Below are positions 1 through 11,394 of a stretch of 64,000 bases of DNA, piece after piece (within the stretch, counting starts at the first letter, position 1; each line of letters opens with the position of its first letter). Origin of the DNA: Hyposmocoma kahamanoa. Taxonomy: Eukaryota > Arthropoda > Insecta > Lepidoptera > Cosmopterigidae. The stretch is from positions 7,078,060 through 7,142,059 of the forward strand of contig NW_020653750.1 in NCBI RefSeq assembly GCF_003589595.1. The letters are read 5' to 3'. Made by a program: the position numbers and the translations under genes. The notes under the pieces were generated by a model. The model made no database searches. It was given only the letters and a program-made list of their open reading frames with translations, and had not been told where the DNA came from.

Positions 1-85
1 CTCAAAATCGGTTCATATACGCTCGCGTCTCATACAAAAAAAAATTCAGTCGAATTGAAAACCTATTCCTTTTTTGAAGTCCGTT
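1..85 (-). repeat. Dispersed repeat family C fragment (CCGACTTCAAAAAAGG type)
   Basis: Minus-strand 5' part of a roughly 270-base repeat: cagtcgaattgaaaacctat followed by tccttttttgaagtccgttt. The same unit recurs at 12476, 16545, 17007, 26615, 28110 and 47420. I recognise it as a common lepidopteran repeat but cannot assign a class. Confidence 0.7.
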
Positions 86-2269
86 TAAAATAAAAAGACG
101 ATACAAACAAAAAGTACTCACATAATAATTCGTGTGTAGTGTAAATAGTTAGTAGCACAGGACTTTCAATGTATATTTAGACATATTGTACTTGCCAACG
201 AATACTTTTAGCACATCTTGCAGTGAAATTCTTTATAATTTTAATATGAAAGTCACATCACAAGTACATCTTTTTAGTATTATTCTGTCTATTTTTATTG
301 TTAATGGTTAGTAATTCGATTCATCTTATCCATTTATATCAATTTATTCTGGCTACACTAGCTAAGGATATTATGCCTTGATTGATTGCCCTGCTCTCGA
401 ATGGCTTGTGATCCATTTTACTTTTGCAAAGAGCACCTACTACCAAATTGCTGTTTTTTTCCCTTTTATGTATGCCCTTCATCTAATACAACGCTGCTTT
501 TTCAAATCAAAATTATCATGAATCACCAACATTGCCTGTCATGATTATGAATGAAGCGAACCCCGGAACAACCCCGCAACTCACTTGGGACCCGCTTATG
601 TTTAAGACTGAAGCTCTGTGAATACACCTCTATCATCACACGTCACTCAACACACTCACCACTGATTGTGACGCATTTCTTGGATGCTGTAAGTTGAAAA
701 TGGAATTGAGTGACTTTGTTTTGGTTGATAAAATTGTAAAAGCGGGAATAACTTTTTGTCATAACATTTGTTTACTCGTAATTATTTTCAAAGTAATACT
801 TAACGAAAGGCACGAACATCTCTTTAATTTACTTTACACATTTCAATAGGAATGATTGAGGATGTTCTGTTTGACTGGTGCTGGAACAATTGGAAAAAGG
901 TCAAATTCCTTCTTAGACGTTATTTTGAAATTGTCAACTTTGTTAGTTTTCCATTTAAAATTTTTTCTATAAAAAGAGTCGTTGATATTAAATCTCAAAA
1001 ATCCTATTGGTTCCTCATGAAATTCAACAAATAGCACTCAAACAAAACAAGGCGTTAATTATAAACAAACACACGGTTGTGTATTTACTGGTTACCTGTC
1101 ACAATTTAGACGGTAAATTTTATATCTTCGAAAACCTATAAGCGATTATTAATAGATTTTATTTCATGTGTCTGAACACACGTTAACATTTTTTCGTTTC
1201 GTAAATTGGAACTATTTTTTCAGCTCTGACGGAACATTTGTTTCTTTCAAAAAACCGTGACATTTACAGATAACGACTGACGGACCGATATGGTAATGTT
1301 AGTGGTTATGTTATATTTCTATATATTTATGAGATGTGGAAATAATTATGTGGATACATTTCATCATAGTAACGCTCTTAAGACATTTTTGTCAGGTACT
1401 ATATACGTGTAGTCTGTGGGTTAGTGTGCTAACTGTAACAAGATGTTTAGTTGAGATACGGTAAGTAGTGACTCTGAAATGTTTTTCTTAGTACGTTCGG
1501 ACGCGTTTTCTGCTGCGCTTAGAGGGTTTCTTCTCTTAGACAGAGAGTGCTAGACAGTACTTACATTATTATAGCTGCTATAGCTCACAGACTCGTCCAC
1601 ACTGCGACATTGGATCTCAGTTATAAATAATGTAGTTAACATATTTATTGTTTGTAATAATTTGTTAATGATATTTAATTGTAATTCAAAATGTTTGTCA
1701 TTCTATGGATTTGTAATGTTTGAAAGAAATGTGTATTATTATTATTATGTATTCATTACTGTAACATTCGCCACCTGTAAATACCCAGAAACGTTGGTTT
1801 GTTTGATAAAACAAATATTCGCAATTTATCGGGAACAATAGCAGATATTATTTGCAATGTGTAGCAATGGCGAAAACCTAAGACTCGATACTCTAGGTAA
1901 TGTTTCATTTCCCAACGTGAAAAGCGACGCATTCAAATTTTTGTTTTCTATCAAAAAACCATATCCATTATATACATTAAATATCCATTTATAATTTCAT
2001 TTTGCGCTCAACGCATGTATACAGAAATATGTATAAACTATACTGAACATTCCTATACTTTAAATAAGTTATTTGTCGCCTTTCTATTCTCTAGAGTTCC
2101 CGAGAACGGCCCAGAAGACCTCCCTTCATCGAGGACCATCGATCAAAGTCCATATCATGCATTACTTCCGCGAGTTGCGATCTGCGACCCATTTTCCTTT
2201 CCCGCTAATGTTTAACACGATCTCTTTGCACAATAGAATTACAAAGCAGTAGTTAAGCCTTGCTTTGTG
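86..2269. other. Non-coding AT-rich DNA, no feature recognised
   Basis: Read on both strands: only short chance frames, stop-rich and not family-like. A slightly GC-richer patch with GAAC/CCCG words is at about 555-600. Nothing to annotate. Confidence 0.5.
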
Positions 2270-2505
2270 AGCTTTGAAGCTTCTGAGCAATACTTATATT
2301 ATTCTTCTTGAAAAAAACGCACTTCGAGTTTTTAGGATTTCGCGACTGTTACACATAGGAAATAAAACTTTTTTCCGGATTAAAATCGCGTATATTTGTT
2401 TTTTGAAACCAACCCACGTTTCGGACCCTTTGCGGGTCCCGTGGTCACGGTTGGTTGAGTTGGTAGTCTCTAATATAAAAATATTAGACATAACTGGTTG
2501 ATGAC
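2270..2505 (+). repeat. Dispersed repeat family E (CAACGTTTCGGGCCC type)
   Basis: Carries ttttcggattaaaatcgcg, a T-rich stretch, then acccacgtttcggacccttt, gggtcccgtggtcacggttgg and atattagacataactggttg. Related copies lie at 19880-19990, 22770-22865, 23340-23485 and 37285-37450. The copy at 37285 has clear terminal inverted repeats, which suggests a MITE-like element. Confidence 0.65.
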
Positions 2506-2704
2506 TTCATAACTTTAGAAAATGTTTTTTTTTACTAAAAAAGACACTTTCATGAATAAATAATAGTTTATTTATAAAATAAATTAGTTATGTGAAAAGT
2601 TAGTAGATAACACAGTTCTTTTTTTTTAATAAAACACACACATACACACACAAATAGACACGCACTCGTTTCCTTCTTTAGTAACCTTAGCTCTAGTAAT
2701 ATAT

Positions 2705-2780
2705 TATATGGACTGTGGATTATGGATAGGCGTGTAGCTTACCATCAGGCACACTAGTTCGTCCCGTCACTTGATATTAT

Positions 2781-2783
<3 letters not shown>
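2705..2783 (+). repeat. SINE-like repeat family B, 3' fragment
   Basis: Matches the 3' end of the family seen in full at 22999 and 58855: ggcgtgtagcttaccatcag, then gttcgtcccgtcacttgata. It runs straight into the (TA)n tract. Confidence 0.75.

Positions 2784-2807
<24 letters not shown>
2779..2807. repeat. (TA)n microsatellite
   Basis: Uninterrupted TA run directly at the 3' end of the SINE-like fragment. Confidence 0.9.
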
Positions 2808-2811
<4 letters not shown>

Positions 2812-2816
2812 TTATT

Positions 2817-2902
2817 TATAGTTATCACGTGATCACGTTATACGCGTGATAACTATAAATATTATATATATATATTATATTTATAGTTATCACGCGTGAA
2901 AG
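2817..2902. repeat. Inverted repeats around TTATAGTTATCACG
   Basis: The word tttatagttatcacg occurs twice in direct orientation and cgcgtgataactataaa once inverted between them, so the segment can fold in two alternative hairpins. AT-rich flanks. Probably a small foldback element. Confidence 0.65.
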
Positions 2903-3479
2903 ACAGGCTTTTTGACTCGTAATTGATAATACTGTAACGTCTATTTATTATACAGCTACACACAGATTAGTACGTATACATTTTTTTTTCATTTATGCTT
3001 ATTCGCAAATTCGCAATCAATCTTCCCGTGGCAAAATTACACTGCGTGAAGTGCCTTAACAGGTGAGCATGATCGAGCATTTGTCGGCAAATAGGCAGGT
3101 GTAATTTAATTTTGCAGTTGCCTATTTAGGGAACTACATGAAACCCCTCTTAATCCATACGTTTTTATCTGGAGCGTGTGATAAGCTATAATTTTTAATA
3201 TACAGGATAACTGTAGTACTTAGGAGCAACTTTATCGCGCTTAGCTCGGCGGTTTTCTCCGCCTGAGTCAAGTTTCCACATTAAGTACTTACTCAGCACT
3301 AAGAAATCAATCCACAGTTAAAAATGTATAAGCGACTGGGAGACCTAAGGCCTGATTACCTTGCCCAAGACATAGTCATAAAGACCCAGCGATTTGGCAT
3401 CCTTCCGAGGGGACCCAAGTTTATCCATTTAGCCTTAGTCCTATAACTCTAGCCATATTCGATATAGAATAAATGCCAA

Positions 3480-3703
3480 CTGCCTCTGTGGCCGAACGGT
3501 TACCATGCCGGACTGCCACGCGGAGGTCCCAGGTTCGATTCCCGGGTCTGGAGAAATATTTGTATGGCCTACATTTATTTCTCTCGTGAGTTTGGGTGTA
3601 ATTTGTGGTTGTCTATGTGTGTGTCCATGGCACCCGCGACACAGGGTTTCCCTAGTGCGGGGCTATGTTGAGTGTGTGCGTTATTATTATTGTTATTATT
3701 ATT
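3480..3703 (+). repeat. tRNA-derived SINE (family A), full copy
   Basis: The head is tRNA-like: A-box-like TGGCCGAACGGTTA and B box GGTTCGATTCC 30-40 bases apart. The body then reads aatatttgtatggcctacat, ctcgtgagtttgggtgtaat and tccatggcacccgcgacaca, with a (TTA/TTG)n tail. Pol III transcription is the known mode for such elements. Other copies: 11220, 16228, 17500, 21245 and 25527. Confidence 0.85.
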
Positions 3704-4477
3704 AACAAACCAAAACATATGATTTGTTTAAATACAAATCAAATTTTAATTGTCTATAGCGTATCACGTTGTACAAATTTAATGTCGTTGTTAAAATGTT
3801 GTCATGGACCAAACATGAACCCTGCAAAGGCGCTGCAATCCTAAAAATTAAATTTATTTATTTACAAGCAAAAAACTAATAAAATTGATCCATATGAAAT
3901 TAAAAATTAAATTACATTACAATTTAATTAAACATAAGAAAATAAAGCAAATTAAACATATATGTAGCGAGGTGAGCGGAGGGGGGTACGTAGACGATTG
4001 AAACGCAGACTTCAAGGTGTATATTTATACAAAACGGCAAAAACAAATAGTTCATACGGCTAGGGACCCAACAGTGTGTCTCACTGCCGTGAAAGCGCAA
4101 GGTTCGGTGCCGATACTAGGATAGCAACAAGTCAGGACCGAAACGTCTCAAAAACTTGAGAGCGTTTTAGTGCCATACAAATGCTATAGCAGTGGAAAGC
4201 AGTCATTCATTTATTTCGTTTAATTGACAATACAAAATATATAAGTTGGCTTATACTACTGAAGTTAACAAAACGACTAGCGCGTTTCGGGGTACACCTA
4301 ATACCATCTAGCGGTGGCGCAATGGAACTAATTGCGTGTTGAAGTTATGGTTGTTACACATGTTAAGTATATTATAAAATTAAAATTAAATTGAATTGGG
4401 CATACGAAAATTGATTAAATCTCCAAAAATAAACATTAAATAAAATTTTATTAATTTGAAGTTGACATATAATTTTC
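3704..4477. other. Non-coding, no feature recognised
   Basis: AT-rich with a GC-richer patch at 3965-4210 (ggaggggggtacg; tgtgtctcactgccgtgaaa). No convincing coding frame. Confidence 0.45.
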
Positions 4478-4765
4478 AGGGTTCTCACTTTAGGCTGTTT
4501 ACAGTTACCACAATTTCAATATTTTTCCACGAATTTTTATTTGGATATTAATAATACTAGTCTTGAAGTCATGTCTGTGATGAAGTTTTGTTCAATAGAA
4601 GTTTGAAATCACTAGTAAGTTATTTTGAAGTAACATAAATATTGCCAGTAATTAATTATACATATATGAAACTCGGTGTCATATCAAACGATTTTTGGAT
4701 TTAATATGGGAATATTGCAAACATTCGAGATCGAGTAGTAATTCAAGTTCAAAATCGAAAATTGA
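4478..4765 (+). repeat. Dispersed repeat family G, copy 1
   Basis: Shares long diverged identity with the reverse complement of 59130-59395, for example taataatactagtcttgaag and the words ctagtaagtt, tattgccagtaatta, attgcaaacatt and gtagtaattcaagttc. Unassigned interspersed element. Confidence 0.65.
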
Positions 4766-5074
4766 TGCTGAATGAGATATGTAGTAAATGAATGTAAAAC
4801 AAAATCTAGCAGTAAATATTAATAGGATTGTAAAATGTAATTACTTTATTCTTAAATGATACACATCAATAGGTACTTCTTAAACTTTAAAAATGATTGG
4901 CTAAGTAAGTACAACTTCTAGATAACCCAATTATCTACGTACCCTTTACGTACCTATTTAAATTGTAATTACGCAAGTACACCGCGGGCAAAACTAGCCT
5001 CGGAGCATTGACAAAAATGTTCTTTCCATCTGCTATCATAGGTTGTCTAGTAACATTTTGTTATTAAACATTAA

Positions 5075-5116
5075 ATATCGAATTTCGCTATAGGTACCTA
5101 TAGCGAAATTCGATAT
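5075..5116. repeat. Perfect 42-bp palindrome
   Basis: 21-base arms with no mismatch and no spacer, centred on GGTACC; the outer ends read ATATCGAATTTCG and CGAAATTCGATAT. Flanks are ordinary AT-rich DNA. Confidence 0.95.
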
Positions 5117-5372
5117 GGAATCTTTATTCTTATATTCTTAATGTATGTTAGCCTTTTGTGTCTTTACTGTTAATACTGAGTATTGAGAAGAATCTTAAGT
5201 GCCTTTTTACAAACGAGTTTTTGATGTCCATCTGGCCAGAATGCTTACACGACAGATTTTGGATTAACGATGGACGATTGTTACTAAAAAACATATCGAA
5301 AAAGTCGATAGTTGTCTGTATTATCCTGTGTTCGATTCTCGATTAATTCATCTGTACCGAAAAAGAATACAG

Positions 5373-5571
5373 TTACTAATGTAGTAATTACTTATTTTTG
5401 GTGTCTAAATAGGTCCTCTATAGTGTGGTACGTAAATGTAACTGATACAAAAAAGGTTATTAAAATAAAAATAATATCTATGTAATAATATAATATCTAC
5501 CCTATTACTAATGTAGTAATATTCTAACCAATTGCGAATAGAACAATCGAAACTATTACTAATTTAGTAAT
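5373..5571. repeat. Three near-identical short palindromes ATTACTAATGTAGTAAT
   Basis: Positions 5373-5387 (15-bp core), 5504-5520 (17 bp) and 5555-5571 (17 bp, one central change). Each is a 6-7 bp arm pair around ATG or ATT. TAAT cores resemble homeodomain half-sites, but no gene is near. Confidence 0.7.
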
Positions 5572-6029
5572 AACAGGAGCGCGCGAACGATGATTTACTA
5601 TTTTAATTTCTTTTTAGTAAAGGTTAGATATTGATCATAGAAATATGTAAAACATTAAACCAGAATCCAGGGTAATTCTTGCCTCTTATATTATTATTCT
5701 AATTAAATTTACGAGTATTAATATGTTTTACCTATGCATTCATTGATTGTTGATGTTTGAAATACAAAACAAAGCAACAAAATGATTTAAATATCCGCGT
5801 AAAGCAAACAAATTATTTAAGTGATTTAGTAATCCACAACCGTCGAGGACAGCGTCGACACGGTGATTAATATATTTATCTTCTATCGTCCGCTTTGGCC
5901 GTATTATGTGTTCTCACTAATAATCGAAATTCGATCTATAATCTTCAAGCAATCGGGAATTAAAAATTAGAAACTAATAGATTAATAACTTTCCGATTCA
6001 CAATCGATATTCAATTAACGACGACGACA
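5572..6029. other. Non-coding, no feature recognised
   Basis: AT-rich with many TCGA words at 5830-6010. No coding frame or known repeat recognised. Confidence 0.45.
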
Positions 6030-6292
6030 CGCTTGTCCATAGCAGTTGCAATGTCATTCAAAGTGTAGTTAGTGCCCCTCAAATCTATGCATTTGTGGGG
6101 CACTGACAATACACCCATCACACTGAGACATAAGTTGAAAAGTCCCATGTTCCTGTAATTTCACCAGCATCCATACCTTGCAAAATCGGAACGCAGTAAT
6201 GCTCACATAACTGTTTGGCGGCAGAAATAGGTGATGTGGCAATTCTTCCTCGGGCGAAATCTTTCTCAAGGAGCTCTATTGCTGCAAATTTT
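6030..6292 (-). repeat. SINE-like repeat family B, minus copy
   Basis: Nearly full unit in reverse: cttgtccatagcagttgcaa, cataagttgaaaagtcccat, gcggcagaaatagg, ctcaaggagctctattgctg. A second partial + copy (tctcagggtgacggacgcag ... tcgcttaccaatagac) follows at 6300-6420, forming an inverted pair. Confidence 0.85.
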
Positions 6293-6420
6293 ATTATTAT
6301 GTCTCAGGGTGACGGACGCAGATGCAGTAGTATCACACAGATTCTTATGATTAATCCACTGAGTCCATTGCTATGGGTACGTGTCGCTTACCAATAGACA
6401 CGCGACTTTGTCGTCTCGTC

Positions 6421-7133
6421 TCGTGTCTAGAGTTTTAACCTGGCGCTTTGTTAACGTCATATTTTAATCGGGTTAAAACCCATTAAAGTCCTAAATCGAA
6501 GGCAAAAACTATTCACAACTAAATATTTGTTGTAAATCGAGTTTTGTTAAAATTTAATGATATTATTACAAAATGTTTATCGCTTTCCGATCCGACAACC
6601 CGATTTGCCTTTCTATTGAATCGATTCGCTTGAAAAAACACATTGAAATAAATCGATACAAAAAAATTTTGGGCAGAAATAGGTTAAGCTTTGGGTCAAA
6701 ACCCGGGCGGGTTGGTTGGGTTTGAACCCAGCGCCCATCTCTGCTCGTCACTTAATAGCGCCTCACGCCCGAATATAAATTGGTAAGTTGGTGTTGAGTG
6801 CAAAGCAACAAGGTGATCGATCGCTGACAATATATTTTTTATAAGATTACAGGTGCGAGAAACCCTCGGCTATATTATTATATCATAAAAGATGATGATG
6901 ACACAATTTTGATGGTTTTTATAAATTATTTAAATACCGTTAAAAAAATTTCTTTGAATAAACAAATACCATATCATTATATTAAAACCATTATTTATAA
7001 TGTAACATCCAACTATTCGTAGTTCGTTTTTCAAATTATAAGACTAACTTATTTTACCATATATTTAATGAAACCATCTAAAAATTTGAAAAAAGAAGAC
7101 AGTTGTTTCTGTGTTGTACAAAACAACCACAAC
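6421..7133. other. Non-coding, no feature recognised
   Basis: AT-rich. Contains aaacccgggcgggttggttg at about 6700. The short frames here do not resemble known proteins. Confidence 0.4.
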
Positions 7134-7190
7134 AACACATTTATACGTCGCACTGCTGGGCACGGGCCTTCTCTTCTTAGGCGTTGTACA
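7134..7190 (-). repeat. Lepidopteran repeat fragment (cgtcccactgctgggcacggg type)
   Basis: acatttatacgtcgcactgc then tgggcacgggccttctctt is the reverse form of the repeat seen at 47000-47210; another minus fragment lies at 27413-27490. Probably a LINE 3' untranslated end. Confidence 0.6.
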
Positions 7191-7344
7191 ATATCAATGA
7201 ATTTACTTTTATGTACCTAAAATTTTTATTGATGAATGTTACTTATTTACGAACGTAATTTATCGCGTACGTATGTTTGAATAAACAAATATACGCGATT
7301 TAGATGCGAAAAAAATATTTTTTTCTAATGTTTTTTGTTTTTTT

Positions 7345-7600
7345 ATGATACAAAGTGACGGGACGACCAAGTGTTGCACCTGGTGGTAAGCGACACGCCT
7401 GTCAATATCAGATTTAGCCACTGAGAGTTTGAAATCGCAAAGATGTGAGGGGCACTGCCACTGCACCTGTCACCCTGAGACATAAGTTTGCAAGGTCCAT
7501 GTGTCTCTAATTTCACCAACACCCTTACCCTTCAAAACCGGAACGCAGTAATGTTCACATCACTGCTTGGTGGTGAAAATAGGTGAGGTAGCAATTGCGA
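7345..7600 (-). repeat. SINE-like repeat family B, minus copy
   Basis: tgacgggacgaccaagtgtt, tggtggtaagcgacacgcct, tgagacataagtttgcaagg and cttggtggtgaaaataggtg: same order as other copies, moderately diverged. Confidence 0.85.
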
Positions 7601-7910
7601 AAACCCATGAAATCGATACTAATATAAATATTTAAAAAGTTTTCTGCACACACGAGTATCTTGTATTATTACACATTTACACAAGATCTTGTAATGTGGT
7701 GCTTAATGCCGGCTGTACCTACGTATGATGCAAGGTGTGCAGCGTACACAGACACAGAGCTTTACACGCATTTTCCACTAAGCGGCTTTTATTTTATTTA
7801 TTCAAATAAATAATTATACCATACCTATTGACGCGGCCGCGACTCTGAAGTAAAACAGAGTCTCGCGCGGTCTGTCGCCCGCAGCTACTCGCTTAGTGGA
7901 AAATGTCACT

Positions 7911-8624
7911 TAGGCTCAGTTTACGTGGCAGCGGAACGGAATGGAAGCGTATTTTTATGACGATATTGTACATAGCATAATGAACTTTATGTTTGATTGC
8001 GTAACGTACGAGCTAAATAACAGGTCGCGTGTATTCTGCGGAATTCTCAAGCATTTTTGAGAATTCGCGAGAATTCCGCAGCTGCAGTGCGCCGTCACAC
8101 GTCTACGAAATAGGTACGTAGCGGGCCAGAAAAAACATGGGACTCAGATAAAAAAATTATCTATTAGGTGCAAACTGTGATTGTTTGTATAATGTAAGAA
8201 CTAAAAACTATAGCAATTAAAATTCTAAATTATATGGTCGTAATATATACACCAATTTATCAACGTCCGTTTCATAATAATCATAAAAAAAATACGATAA
8301 AGATAAATCTTTGCAAAATGTTTAATATTGTCCAAAAAAAATTCGTTTCTTCCATGAAGCATGAACCCATTATCTATTTTCCTGTTTCTCTTCTTCCTTT
8401 CATCTTCTTCTTTTGCTTCACAAATAAGTGAAATAAAAACAATACCCAAGTCCACCATCTTTGTCGTGTAAAAGATCTACACTGAACAGCTGAACAGCTA
8501 CAGCCTCATGTCGCAGTCACAAGAATCCGCGAGGATGCTTGAGCATTCCGGAACCTTGGCGCGCCTTCACGCGTAGCGACGCGAATTTCGCTTCCGTTCC
8601 GCCTCAATGTAAACCTGAGCTTTA
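7911..8624. mobile_element. MITE-like element with about 36-bp terminal inverted repeats
   Basis: The left end taggctcagtttacgtggca plus gcggaacggaatggaagcg is inverted at the right end cgcttccgttccgcctcaat plus gtaaacctgagcttta (to about 8624). An internal nested hairpin spans 8036-8082 (CTGCGGAATTCTC / GAGAATTCCGCAG). No transposase frame, so non-autonomous if mobile. A left-end relative is at 35770-35835. Confidence 0.7.
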
Positions 8625-9198
8625 GGGCCAGCGGAAACCGGCGGACGAGAAAGAAGACAGAATCAAAGGACATGAAATTAGTCAATGTATATTTTATGCT
8701 ATTTCAATTGGAATAAGGTGTAAATTTCAACGCTCTGGAGACGCAGCGAGAAATGCGCCGCGACGATGCTCTGAATTGGTCTCAGACCAAAGCAATTTAT
8801 ATATAACGTCCTCTGCCTTTCCGTCTGCCGGTTTGTGCTGGCCTTTTGGGGGCGCCGAGCGTCTTTCGTGACGCCCCAAAGAGCCCGCGTCGCTCCCAAC
8901 GCAAGCGAAACAACCGGGTAATTTCCGATTACTAGGGAAAATATAATTTTAAATATTCCATTTCGATTTGATTCCATTGCGTACTAGAGAGCGCCAGAGT
9001 AAAGAGGGCATCCGAGCGTTACATACGCTAGCGACGGCACTAGTGGTGCTGGAACAGAATGTTGAAACTATAGCCTAATACTGGGTTACCTATCAGTAGT
9101 CCGAAATGACATTTTCCAGAAATAAGATTTGGTTGAAATTTCATAACTCACATCAGAGGAAAATGTTTTTTCTTTTAAACCTTTTCTTTTAATTTACC
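8625..9198. other. Non-coding, GC-mixed, no feature recognised
   Basis: Contains gcgccgagcgtctttcgtgacgcc-like GC words around 8845-8875 but no recognisable domain in any frame. Confidence 0.4.
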
Positions 9199-10044
9199 GT
9201 GAGGAAAATGCGTCACGCATTCCCCGCCGTCTCCCAGCGTCCCAGCGGGGGCCCGGATATGTGGGACTCTCTCCTGGGGACCATGTCGGTCCTCAAGAGC
9301 ATACCCATTACAAACGTCACGATGTCCCTGCTCGCACCTGGCACCGGAGCCGCGGGGTCCCTTTCAGATGCTACCGCGACTCCGGTGGTGCCGCCCAAAG
9401 GCGGACACACCTACACCATCCCCCCTTCATCATGGGGGGCGACCTGCACGGAGATGCTCTGGAACATTTAGGGCATCTACCGGTGGCGGAAGCCTGTGCA
9501 ATGCAGGGGCAGAGTCTTCCAACCCTACACTCTGCTGGCCTCCGCTGATGGGACGCAGGCGGGCGGCGAAGAGCCGTCGCGTGCATCCTCTCCGCCGACG
9601 CCGAATGGGGTCCGAGAGGATGCTGTCTTCGCGGACTCGTTCGCTCGTCTGCGACATCATATCCTCGCAGAAGGAGGCCATCGCCTGGCATGACCTCTCG
9701 CTTCCCAGCAAGGCTCTAACTATGCTGGGCAGTGAGAGGTCTCATCCCACCACGTCTACAAGATCCCGGCGCTGCTGGCTCCAAGTCGGGCACGCCTCCA
9801 AGGTGTGCCTCGCCGAGTCTGTAGCAGCACCGCCCTAGTGACACTCCGGGGTAACCTCCCTCCGTGCGATCTTGTGCAGGTAGTACCGAAACAGCCGTGG
9901 CCGGTGAGTACCTGCACAAGACGTTAGGTGAGGGACCCGTGCCTCCTCTTTCTCCAATCGGCCAGTACATGAAGCAGCGCCTGGACGGTGCGCTCCCCGT
10001 ATCTGGCCGATCGGAGTGACTTAACCCAACCTAACCGAACCTAA
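9199..10044. mobile_element. GC-rich block, probable retroelement fragment ending in telomere-like repeats
   Basis: About 820 bases of markedly higher GC than both flanks with sharp edges, with overlapping open frames in several phases and no recognisable domain. The right end reads four units of CCTAA with two substitutions (10025-10044: CCCAA CCTAA CCGAA CCTAA). CCTAA is the complement of the insect telomere repeat TTAGG. Such blocks are common in insect genomes as truncated transposons; class not determined. Confidence 0.55.
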
Positions 10045-10418
10045 TCGTGTCTTTGCGATAAATATTCAACATATCCTGAAAGAACAACTGTTTCGTTATA
10101 ATTTGGTGTTCGGTGTGATGAAAATTCGAACCAACGTTATTTCGGACAAAAAAATTTCGACTATGTGATAAGTTACATTAATACTGTCATCGAAATGTAT
10201 CCTATAATGGTTACGTAGTGAGACACGCCACGTTTCTAATTAATTTTTCACGCTACTGTCAGAGAACAAAAAAGTAACTCCTTGATACGACAGCACGATG
10301 GTATGAGAAAGTGATGGGTAACCCTACCACTTCACGCACACATTTGTGCGTGTGCAGATAGCGCCTTGCTGAACGAGTATGTAGTAGTAGCAGGTAAATA
10401 ACTTTCGACCGTTGTATT
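10045..10418. other. Non-coding, no feature recognised
   Basis: AT-rich. Contains a short inverted word ttcacgcacacatttgtgcgtgtg at about 10330. Confidence 0.4.
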
Positions 10419-10472
10419 AAGTATAGCCGATGAAAGCACTGTTACCAAACAGTGCTTTCATCGGCTATACTT
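10419..10472. repeat. Perfect hairpin: 25-bp stem, 4-base loop
   Basis: Arms 10419-10443 and 10448-10472 are exact reverse complements (AAGTATAGCCGATG... / ...CATCGGCTATACTT) around loop ACCA. The next bases resemble the tail of repeat family C (ggcaaatagatgtaa; aacttttgaggtcagtttta). Confidence 0.95.
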
Positions 10473-11219
10473 CTATTGGCAAATAGATGTAACAAGCACA
10501 GCGAAAGCGCATAAGAAAACTTTTGAGGTCAGTTTTATAATTACAATTAAACATATTGTTAGGCATTTTAAAAGTTTTATTTGAATAAATTAAAACTTTT
10601 TTTGGCTCTAAATATTCTTTAAAGTTTATCAACAATTTCTAACAAATTTTCCCAAACAAGTACCTCCTTTTTCGAATAAGTAGGTAGGAATGTGCAGTGT
10701 CAGATGGCGAGAGGTCGATCTCCAATCAAATGTACAGAATTAGCTTTAAGTAGGATCGAGATCCCGTTTTCACAGTGTAAGCCCAATCATAGAAAAAGTA
10801 GTTGGAAACATTTTGACCTTTTTCTATTACTTTACCCTCATTCATGAGAGAACACAGACAAAGACAGACAGACAAGGTCTTAAGTAGAGACGTATGTCAA
10901 ATTCAACATTGCAAACTGTCACAAACTAACTTTAACAAATTTACATATTGCTCAGAAATTAATATACTATGAACTCATATTGTTCACAAGTTTCAGAACT
11001 ATAAGTTTAAACTGCAGTTTAGCCCACAAACTGCGATATAAGGGCTGGTGTAAGTAACTAACAAATTAAACTTGTTTGTTAGACAAACAGGTTATTTGGC
11101 CAGAACTCTTGTAATAGTTCTACAAAAGCATTGCTGATTTCTATATACCATATAAATGAATATTAGAAGATGTTTTGTCTAATATCGCACAACGCACAAT
11201 AACGCACACAATCAACATA

Positions 11220-11394
11220 GCCCCTCACTAGGGAAAACCTGTGTCACGGGTGCTATGGACACACACATAGACAACCACAAATTACACCCAAACTCACGAG
11301 AGAAATAAATGTAGGCCATACAAATATTTCTCCCGGCCCGGGAATCGAACCTGGGACCTCTACGTGACAGTTCGGCATGATAACACTGAGGCAG
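11220..11394 (-). repeat. tRNA-derived SINE (family A), minus copy
   Basis: Reverse of the 3480 copy: gcccctcactagggaaaacc, gacaaccacaaattacaccc, aatgtaggccatacaaatat, gaatcgaacctgggacctc, and the degraded head gtgacagttcggcatgataa then cactgaggca. Confidence 0.85.

Noticed and set aside
3480..3560. Possible tRNA gene
   Set aside because: A and B boxes are present, but there is no acceptor-stem pairing; the sequence continues into a SINE body found in several other copies.
9199..9838. Overlapping 90-156-codon open frames in the GC-rich block
   Set aside because: Frames overlap in several phases on both strands, as expected from low stop frequency in GC-rich DNA; none resembles a known protein. 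Kept only as a probable transposon fragment.
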